NCBI GenBank assembly: GCA_009996515.1
Contig: JAACZV010000007.1
Span: 126,017-190,016 of the forward strand
DNA from: Comamonadaceae bacterium
GTDB taxonomy: Bacteria > Pseudomonadota > Gammaproteobacteria > Burkholderiales > Burkholderiaceae_C
Direction of reading: 5' to 3'
DNA: 64,000 bases
Below, one piece after another: positions 1-7,779 of the stretch. The position numbers were made by a program, and so were the translations under genes. Each line of letters opens with the position of its first letter. Position 1 is the first letter of the stretch. The notes under the pieces are model-generated. The model searched no databases and was not told where the DNA came from. It was given only the letters and a program-made list of their open reading frames with translations.

Positions 1-1199
1 CCGCGGGCCTGCTCGCGCAGCTGCTTCATCTCGACGTCGACGGTGCGGCGCTCCAGCACCTGGATCAGGTGCACGCCGAAGCGCGACACGACGGGCCCCG
101 AGATGCCACCCAGGGGCAACGCATTCATCGCCTCCTCGAACTCGGGCACGAAGCCGCCGGCGCCCATCCAGCCCAGGTCGCCGCCCTCGGGGGCGCTGCC
201 GTCCTCGGAGTTGGCCTTGGCGACGTCCTCGAACTTGGCCTGGCCGCTCTCGATCTGGCGCTTGTACTCGGCCAGGCGGCGGGCCGCGACCTCGGCCGTC
301 AGCTGGGCCGAGGGGCGCAGCAGGATGTGGCGGGCATGGGTCTGCACGCTCTGCGTCAGCGAGGCGCCACCCTGGCGCTCGACGACCTTGAGGATGTGGA
401 AGCCCGCGCCGCTGCGCAGCAGCTCGGGCGCGACCTCGCCGCTCTTCAGGCCCGCGGTGGCGTTGACGAACACGTCGGGCAGGCGGTCCGCCGGGCGCAG
501 GCCGATCTCGCCGCCGCGCGCCTTGTTGCCGTCCTCGGAGACCTCGCGAGCCACCTTGGCGAAGTCCTCGCCGCCCTTGATGCGGGCCAGCGCGGCCTCG
601 GCGCGGGCGCGCTTCTCGGCGACGACGCTGTCCGGCGCGCCCTCGGGCACCGTCACCAGCACCTGGGCCAGGTTGATCTGGCCGCCCTGCTCCAGCGCGG
701 CGCGCTTCTTGTCCAGCCAGGCGTCGATCTCGGCGTCGGTCACCCGGATGCGGCCCTGCACTTCGCGCTCGCGCACGCGCTCGGTCATCATCTGGTCGCG
801 CAGGTTCTCGCGGAAGGCCTTGTAGTCGGTGCCGTCCTGCTTGAGGCGCTCGCGCAGCTGCTCCATGGTCAGCTTGTTCTGCGCCGCGACGTTGGCGACG
901 ACGCGGTCCAGCTCGGCCTCGTCCACGCGCGGGCCGTTCTCGCGGGCATAGGTGACGAGGACGCGGTCCTCGATCAGCGCCTCCAGCGCCTGCTTGCGCA
1001 GGCCGGTGGTCTCGGGCATGACCTCGCCCTTCTGGCGGGCCTCCTGGCGCAGCCTCTCGGTGCGCTGGATGACCTCGCTGGCGGCAACCACGTCCTGGTT
1101 GACGACGGCGGCGATGTAGTCCCCGGGCTGCAGCGCGGGCGTCTGGGCCGAGGCGGAAAAGGCGGCCAGGGCCAGAACTAGGGGAGCGAGGCGATGCAT
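1..1199 (-). CDS. surA: Periplasmic chaperone and peptidyl-prolyl isomerase SurA (3' end beyond window)
   Basis: SurA escorts outer-membrane proteins, including LptD, across the periplasm. I read this frame directly on the minus strand; the C-terminal end runs off the left edge, leaving about 399 codons. The product starts MHRLAPLVLALAAFSASAQ, a signal peptide, followed by the SurA N-terminal chaperone region and two parvulin modules; parvulin signatures such as ARHILLRPS and EDGSAPEGGDLGWM are visible. The ATG shares its A with the TGA of the upstream lptD gene (TGATG), so the two are probably translationally coupled, the usual lptD-surA order of proteobacteria. Family assignment is secure; the missing part is only the very C-terminus. 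Confidence 0.95.
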   Translation of the reverse strand, partial: MHRLAPLVLALAAFSASAQTPALQPGDYIAAVVNQDVVAASEVIQRTERLRQEARQKGEVMPETTGLRKQALEALIEDRVLVTYARENGPRVDEAELDRVVANVAAQNKLTMEQLRERLKQDGTDYKAFRENLRDQMMTERVREREVQGRIRVTDAEIDAWLDKKRAALEQGGQINLAQVLVTVPEGAPDSVVAEKRARAEAALARIKGGEDFAKVAREVSEDGNKARGGEIGLRPADRLPDVFVNATAGLKSGEVAPELLRSGAGFHILKVVERQGGASLTQSVQTHARHILLRPSAQLTAEVAARRLAEYKRQIESGQAKFEDVAKANSEDGSAPEGGDLGWMGAGGFVPEFEEAMNALPLGGISGPVVSRFGVHLIQVLERRTVDVEMKQLREQAR

Positions 1200-3571
1200 C
1201 ATGGTTGGAAGTCTGAACTCGGCGAGCGGTCGGAGCTCAGCCTGCGATAACCGGGCACATTGTCCGTCAAGACCTTGAGGGCGTTGGAACCCAGCTGCGA
1301 CAGGCCCACCAGCTCCAGCTGCAGCATCAGCCGCGTGTTGGTCTCGGCGCGGCCGGTGGACAGGCGCTCCACGCCCCAGCGCAGCACCCAGCAGCCGGCG
1401 TCGTACTCGAAGCCCATGACCGAGTCGGTCAGGCGGCGGTCGCGCAGCGAATACTGCACGCGGCCGGCGCTGTACCAGGCGCCGCCGCAGGACTTGCTGT
1501 CGGCGCCGCGCGAGGTGACGGGCGCGCCGTAGAGCGGCCATTGCCAGGCCAGCTCGACCTGCTCGCTCTGCCCGCGCGCCAGCCGGTAGGCGACGCTGAC
1601 CGTCTTGAACGGCCCCGGCGAATAGCGCGCGCGCAGCACGGAGCGCACGGAGCGGTTGATCTCGGGGTTGAATTCCAGCGTGCCGTCGGCCCACCACTTC
1701 TCGTCCAGGTGGGCGGCGGCAGCCAGCAGCAGGTCGGAGAAGCGCTGCGTGACGGGCTGGCCGTCCGGCGTGATCTTCTGGTCACGGAACAGGAAGCGCT
1801 GCACGGCGCCCAGACGCAGGATCTCCTCGCCCGAACTGGCGCCCACCCAGCGGCTGGTCGCGCCGACGCTCAAGGCGTGCAGGTCCGACACCCGGTCCAC
1901 GCCCGAGAACTGGTTGTCGGTGTAGATGGAGTCGAAGTTGAAGTCCTTGGGCGCGGAGTCGAAGTTGGGCAGGTTGGTCTGGTCGCGCAAGGGCGTGTTC
2001 ACGTAGAACAGCCGCGGCTCCAGGCTCTGGCGGTAGTCGCGGCCGAACAGCGTCGTGTCACGCTCGAACACCCAGCCATGGTCGATGCTCAACGTCGGGA
2101 TGACGCGGCCCATGCGACGGCGGCCGTCGGCCTGCGGGCGGTCCAGGTCGTAGGCGGCCGCGTTGAAGGAAACGCGCGGGATGAACCACCAGGCCTCGCC
2201 GCCCAGCGGCGCCGCCACATGGCCCAGTGCATGCACGCGCTGGCCGCCGCCCGGCTGCCCTGGCAGCGCCGAGCCGGGCAGGTCGAAGCGGTTGTACTCC
2301 AGCTCCAGCCCGCCCTCCAGCCGCGCCTTGCGGCCCCAGGGGCGGAAGCTGTCCAGCACCGCCTCGTCGGCCGCCGTCGTCAGGCGCGCGCCGATCTGCG
2401 GGCTGCGCTGGTAGGGCGAGTCGAACTGCGCCGTCACGTCCTTGCCCTGCAGCGTCTGCCAGCGCTGCACGCGGGCATAGCTGTCGATGGTGCCCCAGGA
2501 CAGCTCGCGGTGGCGGGCCAGCTGGAAGTCGCTGGCCATGAGGCGCGGCGTCTGGCTCTCGACGCGGCGCGACATGTCCTTCCAGTAGTCGTCGTCGGAG
2601 ACCCGCTCGCCGCGCAGCCGGTAGCGCCAGTCGCCGAAGCTGCCGTCGTTGTTGAGCTTGAGGCTCCAGCGCGAGCGGCCGAACACGCGGTCGCTGGGCA
2701 GCAGGTCCACGTTGATGCGGCCGCTGTGGCCGGGCTCCAGGTAGCGGAACTCGCTGTCCAGGCCCAGGCCGCGCTTGGTCATGACGAAGGGCGTGAAGGT
2801 GGCGTCGCGCTGCGGCGCGATGTTCCAGTAATAGGGCACGCCGGTCTCGAGACCGCTGCGGTTGTCCAGGAAGATGTTGGGCGGCAGCCAGCCCGATTTG
2901 CGCTCCGAGCTGAGCGGGAAGGTCATGGACGGCGCGGCCAGGATGGGCACGCCCAGGAAGCGCAGCACCGCGCCGTCGGCCTCCCCTTCGTTGGCGGCCA
3001 GGTCCATGCGCAACTGCTTGGCCGTGATCTGCCAGGCCGGCTCCTGGTTCTCCACCGCCGGGCAGCTGCTGTAGCTGCCCTCGATGGCGCTCATGTGCTC
3101 GCTGTCCTGGAACTTCAGCAGCTTGGCCTTGCCGGCACCGCCGGTGGCGGCGAGCTGGAAGCTGGGCGTCAGGAACTCGCCCTCGAAGCGGCTCACGTAC
3201 ATCTGCAGCAGCGGCCCCGTGAAGACGTTGCCGTTGTGATTGATGCGCACATGGCCCTCGGCCCGCGCGAAGTCGTCGCTGACGCGGTAATCGAGCTGGT
3301 CGGCGTTCATCACCAGCTCCCCGTAGCGCAGCTCCACGCCGTTGCGCCCCTGGGCCTGCTGGTCCATCTGGGCCGCCAGCTGGCCGGCGGAGATGACCAG
3401 GGCCGGCTTGGCAGCGCCCGTCTTGGCCGGCGCGGCCAGCACGCGGCTGCCGCGCAGCGGCAGCGCGGCGTCGGCGGCCTGCTGTGCCGAAGCCTCGCCC
3501 CAGGCACACAGGGCCAGGGCGATCAGCGGTGACAGCGGGACGGGGCGGGGGAGGCGGAACGGGCGCGGCAC
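1199..3571 (-). CDS. lptD: LPS-assembly protein LptD
   Basis: LptD is the outer-membrane beta-barrel that inserts lipopolysaccharide into the outer leaflet, with LptE as plug. The 790-residue product has a signal peptide ending near ASAQ, an OstA/LptA-like N-terminal domain at roughly residues 80-180 (containing RAEGHVRINHNGNVFTGP) and a long C-terminal barrel region typical in length for the family. Cysteines occur in SYSSCPAVE and near the C-terminus (SKSCGG, DAGCWVLRW), consistent with the disulfides that tie the two domains together. It is followed with a one-base overlap by surA. The start lies opposite a divergent truncated amgK-like gene. Confidence 0.95.
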   Translation of the reverse strand: MPRPFRLPRPVPLSPLIALALCAWGEASAQQAADAALPLRGSRVLAAPAKTGAAKPALVISAGQLAAQMDQQAQGRNGVELRYGELVMNADQLDYRVSDDFARAEGHVRINHNGNVFTGPLLQMYVSRFEGEFLTPSFQLAATGGAGKAKLLKFQDSEHMSAIEGSYSSCPAVENQEPAWQITAKQLRMDLAANEGEADGAVLRFLGVPILAAPSMTFPLSSERKSGWLPPNIFLDNRSGLETGVPYYWNIAPQRDATFTPFVMTKRGLGLDSEFRYLEPGHSGRINVDLLPSDRVFGRSRWSLKLNNDGSFGDWRYRLRGERVSDDDYWKDMSRRVESQTPRLMASDFQLARHRELSWGTIDSYARVQRWQTLQGKDVTAQFDSPYQRSPQIGARLTTAADEAVLDSFRPWGRKARLEGGLELEYNRFDLPGSALPGQPGGGQRVHALGHVAAPLGGEAWWFIPRVSFNAAAYDLDRPQADGRRRMGRVIPTLSIDHGWVFERDTTLFGRDYRQSLEPRLFYVNTPLRDQTNLPNFDSAPKDFNFDSIYTDNQFSGVDRVSDLHALSVGATSRWVGASSGEEILRLGAVQRFLFRDQKITPDGQPVTQRFSDLLLAAAAHLDEKWWADGTLEFNPEINRSVRSVLRARYSPGPFKTVSVAYRLARGQSEQVELAWQWPLYGAPVTSRGADSKSCGGAWYSAGRVQYSLRDRRLTDSVMGFEYDAGCWVLRWGVERLSTGRAETNTRLMLQLELVGLSQLGSNALKVLTDNVPGYRRLSSDRSPSSDFQP

Positions 3572-3620
3572 GGGCAGCGGAAGGCTCGGAGTCGGTGAGG
3601 AGGCCGGGGCCGGCGGTTCT

Positions 3621-3636
3621 TAGAATTTCATTATCC
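3621..3636. promoter_or_regulatory. A+T-rich divergent promoter region between lptD and the amgK remnant
   Basis: The 81-bp gap between the two divergent genes is GC-rich except for one stretch holding TAGAAT on the plus strand and GATAAT on the minus strand, both acceptable -10 hexamers. No convincing -35 was seen for either; the assignment rests on location and composition only. Confidence 0.3.
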
Positions 3637-3652
3637 ACGAGGGCTTTACCCC

Positions 3653-4204
3653 ATGACGCCGCCGACCCCCACCCTGATCCAGGAACTGCAAGCCCATCCC
3701 GAAGACGCCGACCGCCTGATGCGGGCCGCCTGCGCCGCGCTGCGCAACGGGCCCGCCAGCCCCGCACCGCCCGATGCGGACGCCCTGCGCGCCGGCCTGG
3801 CCCGCATGGCCGACGCGGGCCTGGACGCGGTGCTGCAGCGCCTGCTGGACGATGCCCCCCGGGGCCGCGTGACCGACGGCATCGCCGCGCTGCTGCGTCC
3901 GCCCGAGCTGGCCTGGGACGAGGCGCAGGAGATCGACTGGGCCGTGCGCCACTGGGAGGCCTGCCGCGCGGCGGGGCAGCTGGACGAGGAGCTGGCGGCC
4001 GACTTCGGCGAGTACTGGCGCCGGCTGGAGTGGAGCGCGCTGCGCCAGCATCTGGCACTGCTGGGCCAGGGCCACCCCGAGGAGCGCCGTCTGCTGGCCT
4101 TCAGCGTGAAGACGGCGTCGCGCTACGTGGCGCTGGCGCCCTTGAAGCGCGCGATGGAGGCGAGGTTTCCGGAGTTCTTCGAGCTGGGCTTCAGCCTGCG
4201 CTGA
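3653..4204 (+). CDS. Truncated AmgK-like protein lacking the kinase catalytic part
   Basis: The 183-residue product resembles, from about residue 68 onward, the C-terminal third of AmgK, the N-acetylmuramate/N-acetylglucosamine anomeric kinase of the aminoglycoside phosphotransferase fold. Comparable segments are GRVTDGIAALLR, WDEAQEIDWAVRHWEA, DFGEYWRRLEW and SRYVALAPL. The phosphotransferase catalytic loop (HxDxxxxN type) and metal-binding Asp are absent, and the first about 65 residues look unrelated; AmgK is normally about 340 residues. In many Burkholderiales amgK-murU lies divergent from lptD-surA exactly here, so I read this as a remnant or a re-purposed fragment; no murU follows. The comparison is from memory of the family, not an alignment. 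Confidence 0.55.
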   Translation: MTPPTPTLIQELQAHPEDADRLMRAACAALRNGPASPAPPDADALRAGLARMADAGLDAVLQRLLDDAPRGRVTDGIAALLRPPELAWDEAQEIDWAVRHWEACRAAGQLDEELAADFGEYWRRLEWSALRQHLALLGQGHPEERRLLAFSVKTASRYVALAPLKRAMEARFPEFFELGFSLR

Positions 4205-4228
4205 GGCGGCTCGGGGCCGGGGGCGCCT

Positions 4229-5176
4229 TCAAGGACGGGTCGCGCAGCCGGCGGCCACCAGCCAGGGGTCTTTGTCTTCGCCGCCGAAGATCTCCAGCAG
4301 GAAGTCCAGGAAGGCGCGGGTGCGCGCCGGCACGTATTTGCGCGTCGGCATGCCGGCCCACAAGGTGGTGCCGAACAGCCGCCACTGCGGCATGACCCGC
4401 TCCAGCGCCTGCTCCATCAGCGCGTCCTCCACCATGAAGCTGGGCAGGCCGGCCACGCCCAGGCCGTGCAGCGCGGCGGCGTAGTTGGTGTCCATATGCG
4501 TCGTCGACAGCGTCGCGCGCGAGGGCACGATGGGCAGCGTGATCTCCTCGCCGCCATCGCCGCGCTGCAGCGTCAGGCCGCGCATCAGCGAGGCCGTGGG
4601 CGGCAGCAGCGCATCATGCTGCCGCAGCTCGCTGGGGTGCTGGGGGCGGCCGCGCTGGTCCAGGTAGTCGGGCGAGGCGCACATGATGAACTCGCTGCGC
4701 GCCAGCCGCCGCGCGACGAAGTCGCCGTCCAGCGGCTCGCGCGACAGGAAGATGGTCAGGTCGTAGCCGTCGTCCACGGTCTCGACCGGGCCGGGCGAGG
4801 TGATCTCCAGGGTCACCAGCGGATAGGCGCGGTGAAACTTGGGCAGGTGCTTGGCCAGCTGATGCACGGCGATGGCCGGCGTGCAAAGGATGCGCAGCAG
4901 GCCGCGCACCTCCTGCGTGGCCGAGGCGGCCAGGGCCGCGGCCTCGTCCACGTCGGCCAGGATGCGCCGCGCCCGCTCCAGATAGGCCTCGCCGATCTCG
5001 GTCAGCGACAGCCGCCGCGTGGTGCGATTCAAGAGCCGTACGCCGAGGTGCTCCTCCAGCTCGGCGACGAGGCGGGTGACGACGGCCGGCGCCAGGTCCA
5101 GCGCCCGAGCCGCGGCGGCGAAGCTACCCTCGTCGATGACGCGGGTGAACACCTTGATGGCGCGCAGCTGGTCCAT
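4229..5176 (-). CDS. LysR-family transcriptional regulator
   Basis: A 315-residue LysR-type DNA-binding regulator. The N-terminal winged helix-turn-helix (MDQLRAIKVFTRVIDEGSF, then LNRTTRRLSLTEIGEAYLER) is followed by the periplasmic-binding-like effector domain of the CrgA/AaeR-like group. The frame stays open upstream, but the start at MDQLRA is chosen because it is the universal LysR beginning and its ATG overlaps the stop of the preceding small gene (TGATG). It is therefore probably the last gene of a four-gene operon that begins with a toxin/antitoxin-like pair; whether the regulator acts on that operon is unknown. Confidence 0.85.
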   Translation of the reverse strand: MDQLRAIKVFTRVIDEGSFAAAARALDLAPAVVTRLVAELEEHLGVRLLNRTTRRLSLTEIGEAYLERARRILADVDEAAALAASATQEVRGLLRILCTPAIAVHQLAKHLPKFHRAYPLVTLEITSPGPVETVDDGYDLTIFLSREPLDGDFVARRLARSEFIMCASPDYLDQRGRPQHPSELRQHDALLPPTASLMRGLTLQRGDGGEEITLPIVPSRATLSTTHMDTNYAAALHGLGVAGLPSFMVEDALMEQALERVMPQWRLFGTTLWAGMPTRKYVPARTRAFLDFLLEIFGGEDKDPWLVAAGCATRP

Positions 5177-5472
5177 CAGAGCTTGTAGCCCGCGTGGTGG
5201 GCCATCTTCATCAGGAAGGACAGGGCCAGCAGCGCCACGCCCAGGCGCAGCAGCCAGCGGTCGGGCGCCTTCCAGGCGGCGGCCCGGCGCTCCAGGTCCT
5301 CGCTGACGGGCAGGCTGTTGGGGTCGCCGCCCTGCCGGGGCTGGGCCAGCGCCGCACGGAAGGCGCTCATGAAGGCGGCGGTGGAGTCGGCCTTCCAGGC
5401 CGGCACGGCCATCGCCGCGGCACTGCACACGCCGACGATGTCCGACCAGACCTCCAGCGATTGCCAGTTCAT
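5176..5472 (-). CDS. Small single-pass membrane protein of unknown function
   Basis: A 98-residue protein of no recognised family. A hydrophobic stretch near the C-terminus (about residues 72-91, LRLGVALLALSFLMKMA) would be a single membrane helix; the N-terminal half is rich in Ala, Ser and Trp with a possible second weak hydrophobic segment. It sits one base downstream of the XRE-type gene and its stop overlaps the LysR start, so it is part of the same transcription unit. No function can be assigned; its linkage to a toxin/antitoxin-like pair and a LysR gene is the only hint. Confidence 0.6.
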   Translation of the reverse strand: MNWQSLEVWSDIVGVCSAAAMAVPAWKADSTAAFMSAFRAALAQPRQGGDPNSLPVSEDLERRAAAWKAPDRWLLRLGVALLALSFLMKMAHHAGYKL

Positions 5473-5799
5473 TCAGAGCTCGACCGTCAGCGCCGAATCA
5501 TCATCCGCCGCGGCCCCCTGCTTGCGCAGGCTCAGCACCACCGAATAGCCCGAGGCATGGGCCATGCGGCTGACCAGGGCCAGGCTGGGGCCGCGGTCGG
5601 CCTGGCCACGCTCGGCCCGGCTGATGTCGGCCTGGTGGATGCCGCTGATGTCCTGCAGCTGCTGCTGCGACAGGCCGGAGCGCTGGCGCATCAGGCGCAG
5701 CAGGCCGCCCACCTTGACCAGCAGGTCGTAGTTGTCATAGCCATGCCTGACCGCGGGGTCCATCAGCGCCTCGCGCTCGAAATCAGTCAGTTCTCGCAT
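5473..5799 (-). CDS. XRE-family helix-turn-helix protein, antitoxin-like
   Basis: A 108-residue Cro/CI-type DNA-binding protein. The helix-turn-helix lies at about residues 35-65 (RSGLSQQQLQDISGIHQADI, then SRAERGQ). I place the start at the ATG of MRELTDF because AGGAG lies eight bases ahead; an in-frame GTG nine bases earlier would have no spacer. It lies 21 bp downstream of a RelE/ParE-like gene, the usual toxin-then-antitoxin order of higBA-like modules, and a perfect palindrome ahead of the first gene is a natural operator for it. Antitoxin identity is inferred from context. Confidence 0.75.
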   Translation of the reverse strand: MRELTDFEREALMDPAVRHGYDNYDLLVKVGGLLRLMRQRSGLSQQQLQDISGIHQADISRAERGQADRGPSLALVSRMAHASGYSVVLSLRKQGAAADDDSALTVEL

Positions 5800-5820
5800 G
5801 ATGATCACTCCTGTTGGCGC

Positions 5821-6171
5821 TCAGTCCGAACGCCGCCGTGCCCGCTGGACGGCGCCACCGCCGAGGCGCGGCCCCACGGGCAGGCCGTTGCGCACCGCGT
5901 CGATGGCCAACACCTTCACGTCCTGGCCGAACTGCTGGTAGACATAGACCAGCGCGGTCAGCAGCGCGCTGCGGAACTCGACCTCGAACAGCGCCGAATG
6001 GACGCGGCCCGGGCCGATGAATTCGCCCTGCCACTGCAGCGGCTCCGTGCCAGCATCGATGCGGTTGTTGCGCATGATGGCCAGCCCGAAGCAGCAGGCC
6101 AGATCCCAGTCGCAAAGGGGCCGGATGGCGGTGAACTCTGCCTGCGCCTCGGGGTGGTAGCTGAAGGCCAT
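5821..6171 (-). CDS. Possible RelE/ParE-superfamily toxin
   Basis: A 116-residue protein whose first residues (MAFSYHPEAQAEF) match the way ParE/RelE toxins begin, with a strand-rich middle (HSALFEVEFRSALLTALVYV) that could form the RelE-like sheet. The rest diverges and no catalytic residue can be named. I chose the ATG at MAFSYH; a TTG seven codons earlier would place the start inside the upstream palindrome. It heads a four-gene minus-strand unit with the XRE gene 21 bp downstream. An ordinary hypothetical protein is the alternative. Confidence 0.45.
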   Translation of the reverse strand: MAFSYHPEAQAEFTAIRPLCDWDLACCFGLAIMRNNRIDAGTEPLQWQGEFIGPGRVHSALFEVEFRSALLTALVYVYQQFGQDVKVLAIDAVRNGLPVGPRLGGGAVQRARRRSD

Positions 6172-6181
6172 CGCCCAATGA

Positions 6182-6201
6182 TTATGGGGCAAACCCCATA
6201 A
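6182..6201. promoter_or_regulatory. Perfect palindrome, candidate operator of the XRE module
   Basis: TTATGGGG and CCCCATAA are perfect 8-bp inverted arms around a 4-base spacer. The site ends 10 bases upstream of the chosen start of the first gene of the XRE-containing operon, where an autoregulating antitoxin would bind. Seen directly; the binding protein is inferred. Confidence 0.55.
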
Positions 6202-6227
6202 ATTTCAAGCAAGGGCCCGCCCACCGC

Positions 6228-7703
6228 TCAGGGATGGGCCGCCATGACCTGGGCGACGGCGGCCGTCAGCCGCTTGCCATAGGGCACGTGCAGGAACTCG
6301 TTGGGCCCGTGCGCGTTGCTCTTGGGGCCCAGCACGCCGCAGACCATCATCTGCGCGGCCGGGAAGCCCTTCTGCAGCATGCTCATCAGCGGGATGGTGC
6401 CGCCCTGGCCGATATAGCCCACCGGCGCGCCGAACTGGGCCTGGCTGGCCTCGTTGAGCGCCTGGCTGAGCCAGGGCGACAGCTCGGGGGTGTTCCAGCC
6501 GGTGGCGCCCAGCGCGCCGGCGCGGCCGTCGGGCGTGAACGTGACCTTGGCGTTGTAGGGCGCGTTGTCCTCCAGCAGCGCCTTCAGCCTCAGCGCCGCC
6601 TCGTTGCCGTCGATCAGCGGCGGCAGCCGCAGCGACAGCTTGAAGGCCGTGTAGGGCCGCAGCACGTTGCCGGCGTTCTTCAGCTCCGGGAAGCCGTCGG
6701 CGCCCACCACCGACAGCGTGGGCCGCCAGGTGCGGTTCAGCAGCGCCTCGACCGGGTCGGTGGTCACCGGCAGCACCGGGCCGCCGTCCGCGCCGCAGGC
6801 CCAGGGCATGCGCTTGTAGACCTCTTCCTTCAGGATGGCCGCAGTCGCCTGCGCCTGCTCCAGCCGCACGCCGGGGATCTCGCAGTGGAAGCTCTCCGGC
6901 AGCAGGCGGCCGGTCTTGCTGTCCTCCAGCCGGTCCAGCACCTGGCGCAGGATGCGGAAGCTCGACGGCACCAGGCCCGACGCGTCGCCGCTGTGGATGC
7001 CCTCGGTCAGCACCTCCACCTTCAGCACGCCCGACACCATGCCGCGCAGCGAGGTCGTCAGCCACAGCTGCTCGTAGTTGCCGGCGCCGGAGTCCAGGCA
7101 GACCACCAGCGACACATTGCCCAGGCGGGGCTTGAGCAGGTCGATATAGGCCGGCAGGTCGAAGCTGCCGCTCTCCTCGCAGGTCTCGATGAGGCCCACG
7201 CAGCGCGGCCGCGGGATGCCCTGCTGGTCCAGCGCCATGATGGCCGTCAGCGAGGCGTAGACGGCGTAGCCGTCGTCGGCACCGCCGCGGCCGTACAGCA
7301 GGCCGTTCTCGTACTTGGGCGTCCAGGGCCCCAGGTCGCTGCGCCAGCCGCTGAACTCGGGCTGCTTGTCCAGGTGGCCGTAGAGGACGATGGTGTCGTC
7401 GCTGCCGGCCTTGGTGGCGGGCACCTCGAAGAAGATGACCGGCGTGCGGCCCGGGATGCGCACCACCTCCAGCTTCAGGCCGGCCACCTTCTTGCTCTCC
7501 ACCCAGGCGGCGGCCTGGGTCAGCACCTTCTCGATGTGGCCATGCGCCGCCCAGTCGGCGTCGAACATGGGGCTCTTGGCCGGGATGGCGATGTAGTCGG
7601 TCAGCGCGGGGACGATCTCCTCGTCCCAGACGCGTGCGGCAAAACTGCCCAGCGCGCTGGCCTCGTCGGCTTGCAGGGGCAGGTGGGGATCACGGGCATT
7701 CAT
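6228..7703 (-). CDS. M20-family metallopeptidase (dipeptidase-like)
   Basis: A 491-residue cytosolic zinc peptidase of the ArgE/DapE/CNDP-like M20 family, expected to cleave dipeptides or related amides. The metal ligands are recognisable in order: His in VLYGHLDKQP, bridging Asp in GRGGADDGYA, the catalytic/ligand Glu pair in CEESGS, Asp in CLDSGAG and the last His in SNAHGPNEFL. A lid (dimerisation) domain lies between, at roughly residues 215-370. There is no signal peptide. The gene stands alone between the toxin-like operon and a divergent GGDEF gene. The exact substrate cannot be read from sequence. Confidence 0.9.
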   Translation of the reverse strand: MNARDPHLPLQADEASALGSFAARVWDEEIVPALTDYIAIPAKSPMFDADWAAHGHIEKVLTQAAAWVESKKVAGLKLEVVRIPGRTPVIFFEVPATKAGSDDTIVLYGHLDKQPEFSGWRSDLGPWTPKYENGLLYGRGGADDGYAVYASLTAIMALDQQGIPRPRCVGLIETCEESGSFDLPAYIDLLKPRLGNVSLVVCLDSGAGNYEQLWLTTSLRGMVSGVLKVEVLTEGIHSGDASGLVPSSFRILRQVLDRLEDSKTGRLLPESFHCEIPGVRLEQAQATAAILKEEVYKRMPWACGADGGPVLPVTTDPVEALLNRTWRPTLSVVGADGFPELKNAGNVLRPYTAFKLSLRLPPLIDGNEAALRLKALLEDNAPYNAKVTFTPDGRAGALGATGWNTPELSPWLSQALNEASQAQFGAPVGYIGQGGTIPLMSMLQKGFPAAQMMVCGVLGPKSNAHGPNEFLHVPYGKRLTAAVAQVMAAHP

Positions 7704-7779
7704 GGCAGGCTCCAGCTGGCGCTTGTGGCGCGAAGGACCAGTTTAGGCGCTCCGATAATGCCCCGACCCCCGTCCGACC

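Noticed and set aside
1..1181. Plus-strand open frames over the left edge
   Set aside because: The minus strand reads as SurA with signal peptide and two parvulin modules across the same bases.
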